From Lucinisca nassula (Eukaryota > Mollusca > Bivalvia > Lucinida > Lucinidae): a stretch of DNA of 64,000 nt. The stretch spans positions 68,697,396-68,761,395 of the forward strand of contig OY757026.1 in assembly GCA_963580285.1 (NCBI GenBank), given 5' to 3'. A program made the translations under genes and the position numbers. Below the pieces are notes generated by a model. The model made no database searches. It was not told the origin of the DNA and worked only from the letters and a program-made list of their open reading frames with translations. Shown here in pieces: positions 60,366 to 64,000 of this stretch (positions within the stretch are counted from its first letter, which is position 1; each line of letters begins with the position of its first letter).

Positions 60366-60999
60366 TGCTTTTGTTTTTGGTTTTACGGCCTTATCCACCG
60401 ATCAGTCTAGATTTCCATCCAATTAGTAAGGATAACTTATTGAAATTAATTTAAAAAGTATTCTAGCGGTTTGGAATTATTTCGGATAATAAAAAGCCTA
60501 TAGATGATTAAAAGAGCAGAGAAATAGAAAAAAAGCCTGCTCTAAAGCATGCCGCAATGCAATAAGAATTATACATTAAAATAAAAGAGGGGAATTTTCA
60601 AATGTATCTTCCATTCTTCTTAAATTAACATATAGATTTTCTAGTTAGTAACGTTATAATATATAATAAATATATATATTATAGGTTCAAATATTCGTGG
60701 CTCCCTATCAAAATAATCAAATCAGCAAGTAAAAATAATAATAAAAAAAAACTCATCGGGAATCCAATCAGATCTCTTATTTCAGTGGAAGCCCCGTGAA
60801 AAGCAAAGTTGGGCCGAGTGTCTAGGTATATGGGGCCGACGTGTCTAGGGGCCGAGGTGTCCAGGGGCCGACCCGTCTAGGGTTTAAATTGTATGTGGGA
60901 CCGAGGTGGTTTTGGGGCCGAGGTGTCTAGGGACCGAAGTGTCTAGGGGCCGAGGTGGTTTTGGGGCCGAAGTGTCCTGTTACCATCATGGTGATGTAC

Positions 61000-61695
61000 A
61001 TTTGCATAAATTTTCAAGAAAAAGTCCAAAACAGTTTTCAAGCGCAGAACAGACACAAACACATTATAGAAATCCCTTTTCACTGTTCAAAGGGTACAAA
61101 CTCCAGAAGTAGTTAACCAGAGTTACTGTTCTTGTCTTTTGCACCTTGCCCCCATCATGTTTTAGATCTGTGTGAAGTTTTATCAAAATCTTTGAAACGC
61201 TTTGCAACTGACAGAGCGGACACAAATATAAGTGGTAGAAATGGCTATTTTCAATATTTACTATGTTCAAAGGGCCGTAAATCCAAAAGTCATTTAACCG
61301 GAGTTACGGTTCTTGTGTTCTGCATGTTGTCTCAAGGTGCTTTACATTTGTGAGACTCATGAACAAATGTTGAGCGGTTTTCAATTTACAGAGCGGAGAC
61401 GAGTATGTGAGTGAAATGGCTATATTCAGTATTCAAAGGGCAATAACTTCAAAAGTAGGCAAACCAGAGTTATAGTACAAACCGAAAGCTTTACATTTGT
61501 ATGAAGTTTCATGAAAATATCTTCAACGGTGTCAGGGTTATAGAGCAGATACGAGTACATGGTAGAAATGGATATGTTCAATGTTCAACGGGCAGTAACT
61601 TCAAAAGTAGGAAATTCAGAGTTAAGGTTCACTCATGGTGCTTTATGTATTTGTGAAGTTTCGTGAAAATATCTCAAACGGTTTCAGAGATACAG
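61000..61695. repeat. Diverged tandem repeat, unit about 190 bases (different family)
   Basis: Repeated landmarks are GTTCAAAGGGCxGTAACT, CAAAAGTAGGxAAACCAGAG, GGTGCTTTACATTTGTG, AAGTTTCATGAAAATAT, CAGAGCGGAxACGAGTA and AGAAATGGCTATxTTCA. About four units. A partial unit at 57640-57716 shows the array once continued to the left of the 3.3-kb element. Confidence 0.72.
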
Positions 61696-61696
61696 A

Positions 61697-62045
61697 AAAT
61701 TCAATTATCTCTAATTCTCAGTAAGGCTTTACGCTGGAACCATCATAGAATCTGAGACCTGACCCACCGGCGTGCAATTAAAGAGGGAAGCAAAGTTGTC
61801 AACCGTGATAGGGTTAACTACCATTTATGCAGTCTGTCATATAACATTTATGTTGCACCCAATATTTTTAGCTCGAAGAAGGATTTTACGAAATTGGGTG
61901 CTAAAGTCATTGAAAGAATATATTTTTCTGAATTTACTAAGTCACCATAAAATTCGAGTTCCGATGGACCTTGTTGCAGAAAAGATTAAGTCCAACATTG
62001 AATTTTGAAATCAAATCGGAATGACGTCTTTAAAATTTTTAAAAA
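61697..62045 (-). mobile_element. PLE fragment: RT C-terminus
   Basis: Reverse complement of the RT end (CTTTACGCTGGAACC, GACCCACCGGCGTGC, CGAAATTGGGTGCT, GACCTTGTTGCAG). It stops at 62045 at a boundary with GATCGAG-rich repeat DNA. The 3' tail is absent. Confidence 0.78.
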
Positions 62046-62760
62046 GCTTGCAAACCCGTTCGATCGATCGGGGACGGATCGAGCGCGCTCGATGGGAGTA
62101 GTCGGAAGGTCTACCTTGATCGGTATTGCCCGGCTTTCCTTCCCGACAATTTCGGACATGCCCAAAAAAATCGAGTATCGATGGAGTAGCCAAGCGCTTG
62201 GGAAACCATCGAGAAGAGATCGAGTATTTATTGAGTCCAGGTCGATAAACCAATGGGAAGTTGAGTGGAGGTAGCGTTGATCGTGAACTGATCGTGTAGT
62301 GATTAAGTCCGGAACCCTGTCTTTCTAGAACTCTCAATACGTGGCCCACAGCGACAACTGCTCTACCTCCACGTTCCTGTTGATATCAAATGAATGTTAC
62401 ATGTAATCAAAATATTCGAAATTTATAAATAAAATTCTCCAAACACATCTCCACAATACTCGTGACCCATAAAGGTTAAAATCGAACTAGTCGCGACAAG
62501 ATCGAGTTGGTAGAGTAACGATCGTGTTGGGAACGTGTAGAGGTCGAGCTGCTTGAGAATAGATCGCGTAGTGATCCAGTTTGGATCGGTATTATCGAGT
62601 AGCGATCGAGTTGTCTGTCGGGTTGAAGTGGTCGCGTGGGTGTCTTGTATGGTCGAGAAGCAGTCGAGTAAAAGTCGTGTGCAAGCCGTTGATCGTATTT
62701 GGCTTGACGTCCCGTACTTCGAATATTTCCATGGTTCCTGAGTGGAGTTCGATTGTACTT
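62046..62760. repeat. GATCGAG-rich degenerate repeat
   Basis: Many GATCGAG, TAGCGATCG and GAGTAGTCG motifs at irregular spacing in 62055-62345 and 62480-62700. The same style recurs in reverse at the right window edge (63945-64000). No frame or clear unit. Confidence 0.55.
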
Positions 62761-62909
62761 TCTAATGCAGAGTTCCAGTAGATATCATATAAACCGTAAA
62801 AATCCGAAAAATTAGGAAACCTTAAGGACTTGCTGCTATTTTCCTAAATTTTTGACAAATTTGTTTCATGATCAAACAAGGAGTTCAAAAGGTACGGACG
62901 GAATGGAAA

Positions 62910-62975
62910 AAAGTGTAGACCCTGATCAGACTGCGTCTTCAGGAGCAGTCTGATCTGGGTCTGCACTGTTTGCTT
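62910..62975. repeat. M3-type palindrome
   Basis: AAAAGTGTAGACCCTGATC, centre CTGCGTCTTCAGGAGCAG, GGGTCTGCACTGTTTGC. A similar decayed one is at 59948-60012. Confidence 0.78.
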
Positions 62976-63390
62976 AAGCATGTCTGTCCCAATACTTAGG
63001 ATCATTACGGTAACTATTATACAGAAAACCGTGATTCCCATAAGACATATAATGGCAATTAAGTAGGTACATAGCAATTATACAAAAAAATGAGAATTCC
63101 CATAAGAGAAAAATTCTCCCCATCAAAGAAATGACATTTTTCTGGTCGGTCATGTGGAAAAAATATGCGCCCTGATAGACAGGCATTTTATATGTTGACA
63201 GAATGGCTGAAGGCTGGTCAGCTCACACTAACGATCAGATCAACTCGATAGTTTATTAGTGTTTATTTGCAAAACAAGCAATGAGGTTGGGTCACAAGTT
63301 CTCACTGCATTAGTTCTGTTCCTTCCCACAACCCGAATGTCAAAATCGCCAAAATTTGCCGATCAAACGCGATCAACGGCTTGTTCACAA

Positions 63391-63940
63391 TGGCTCAGAT
63401 TCTATGACGGTTCCAGCGTGAAGGCTTACTTATGCAATGGTGGTTGATACCTGATGCTCTGTCTCTGGTCGGGCCCATCGGAGTCTAACTGTTGGTTTTC
63501 TTTAGCTCCAACATTTCCATGGTTTGTTGCTGTCGAGTCCTCATCGTTGTTTCATCTCTGTGGTTGCTCGATTTTTGTGTTCTCGGAGATGTTGCACTGA
63601 TGAGTTAAAATTATTTGTCTCAAGCGCGACGGAATCAAGGGCGAGGATAAATCCATTTAAGCACCCCGACCCAGTGAATTTATTTTCACTGGCCGTTCCA
63701 AGACGGTTCTAATATCGCGATTTACTTTTGTTATGGTTTGTCTTTTAGTGTGTGTATCGGTTATATCTAGCCAGCTGGCCATTTTGTGCGAAAGTAACTG
63801 TCCTTTTGGCTTTCCGCTATTGATGTTTCCATTAGGGTCTAGTTATTTAATGCTCGTGTTTCTTTCCCTTTGGTGTCTCTGATGGGAGGTGTGGGTTAGT
63901 TGTATCGATGCCTGATCATTGCCTTCCCTTCTATTTTGTA
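63391..63940 (+). mobile_element. PLE tail, diverged subfamily B
   Basis: From CTCAGATTCTATGACGG (end of RT) through GTCGGGCCCATCGGAG, CAGCTGGCCATTTTGTGCG and TCGATGCCTGATCATTGCC. Internal gaps occur near 63605 and 63650. Confidence 0.8.
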
Positions 63941-64000
63941 CAACGTTTTTACTCGACCGCAGCTCGACTATCACTTCACCGCCACTCAATGCTCTTCCAC

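Larger units (their letters stand above)
57717..60998. mobile_element. Candidate 3.3-kb element with inverted minisatellite ends
   Basis: Left end: TGTACAT, ATCATGGTGATTTCC, GACACTTCGGCCCC and about ten CCTCGGCCCCTAGACA-like units to 57903. Right end (60810-60998) is the inverse: GGGGCCGAGGTGTCTAGG-like units, GGGGCCGAAGTGTCC, then CATGATGGT-like bases and TGTACAT. Flanks on both sides belong to the 190-base tandem repeat, so the block looks like an insertion. The interior holds other repeats only (57924-58890, 59240-59765, 60147-60365); no transposase was seen. Confidence 0.65.

Overview
This is animal genomic DNA, most likely from a mollusc and probably a bivalve. The evidence is AT-rich intergenic sequence, two intron-split metazoan genes with GT-AG boundaries, very dense SINEs and foldback MITEs, and abundant Penelope-like retroelements. 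Nothing bacterial was seen. The species cannot be fixed from sequence alone.

Two host genes are recognisable. On the + strand, seven exons between 83 and 23924 encode the C-terminal part of an animal haem peroxidase (proximal-His motif, RGRDHG block, and an unusual Gly/Asn/Asp-rich tail ending in a short charged helix). Its 5' exons lie left of the window. On the - strand, five exons between 50811 and 40561 encode a nicotinic-acetylcholine-receptor-like Cys-loop channel subunit of non-alpha type, from loop A to the C terminus; its first exons were not found. All exon phases agree within each gene.

The rest is mostly mobile DNA. The dominant family is a Penelope-like element (PLE) whose GIY-YIG endonuclease and zinc finger lie N-terminal to the reverse transcriptase. 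They are joined by a region with a CxC motif, the layout described for the Naiad clade. The largest copy (25122-31546) is split by an inverted 5'-truncated copy of itself (26785-29023). More copies and tails lie at about 1.0, 3.5, 4.0, 6.2-8.7, 13.4-14.7, 31.6-35.7, 38.1, 43.7, 52.9-54.2, 61.7 and 63.4 kb. The reading frame is interrupted again and again by TGA in otherwise open sequence. One TGA is shared by all three copies covering it, and the nested copy is open for about 558 codons except for that TGA. This fits a selenocysteine-recoded retroelement and is the most interesting signal here.

Layout: 0-24 kb, peroxidase exons with introns full of MITEs, SINEs, PLE tails and a mariner relic; 25-36 kb, PLE cluster with tandem tails inside a minisatellite; 36-40 kb, SINEs, hairpins and microsatellites; 40.5-50.8 kb, receptor gene with repeat-filled introns; 51-55 kb, a PLE inside a SINE; 56.1-57.1 kb, a 1.07-kb palindrome; 57.7-61.0 kb, a candidate 3.3-kb element with minisatellite inverted ends, inserted in a diverged tandem repeat; 61-64 kb, tandem repeat, PLE pieces and GATCGAG-rich DNA.
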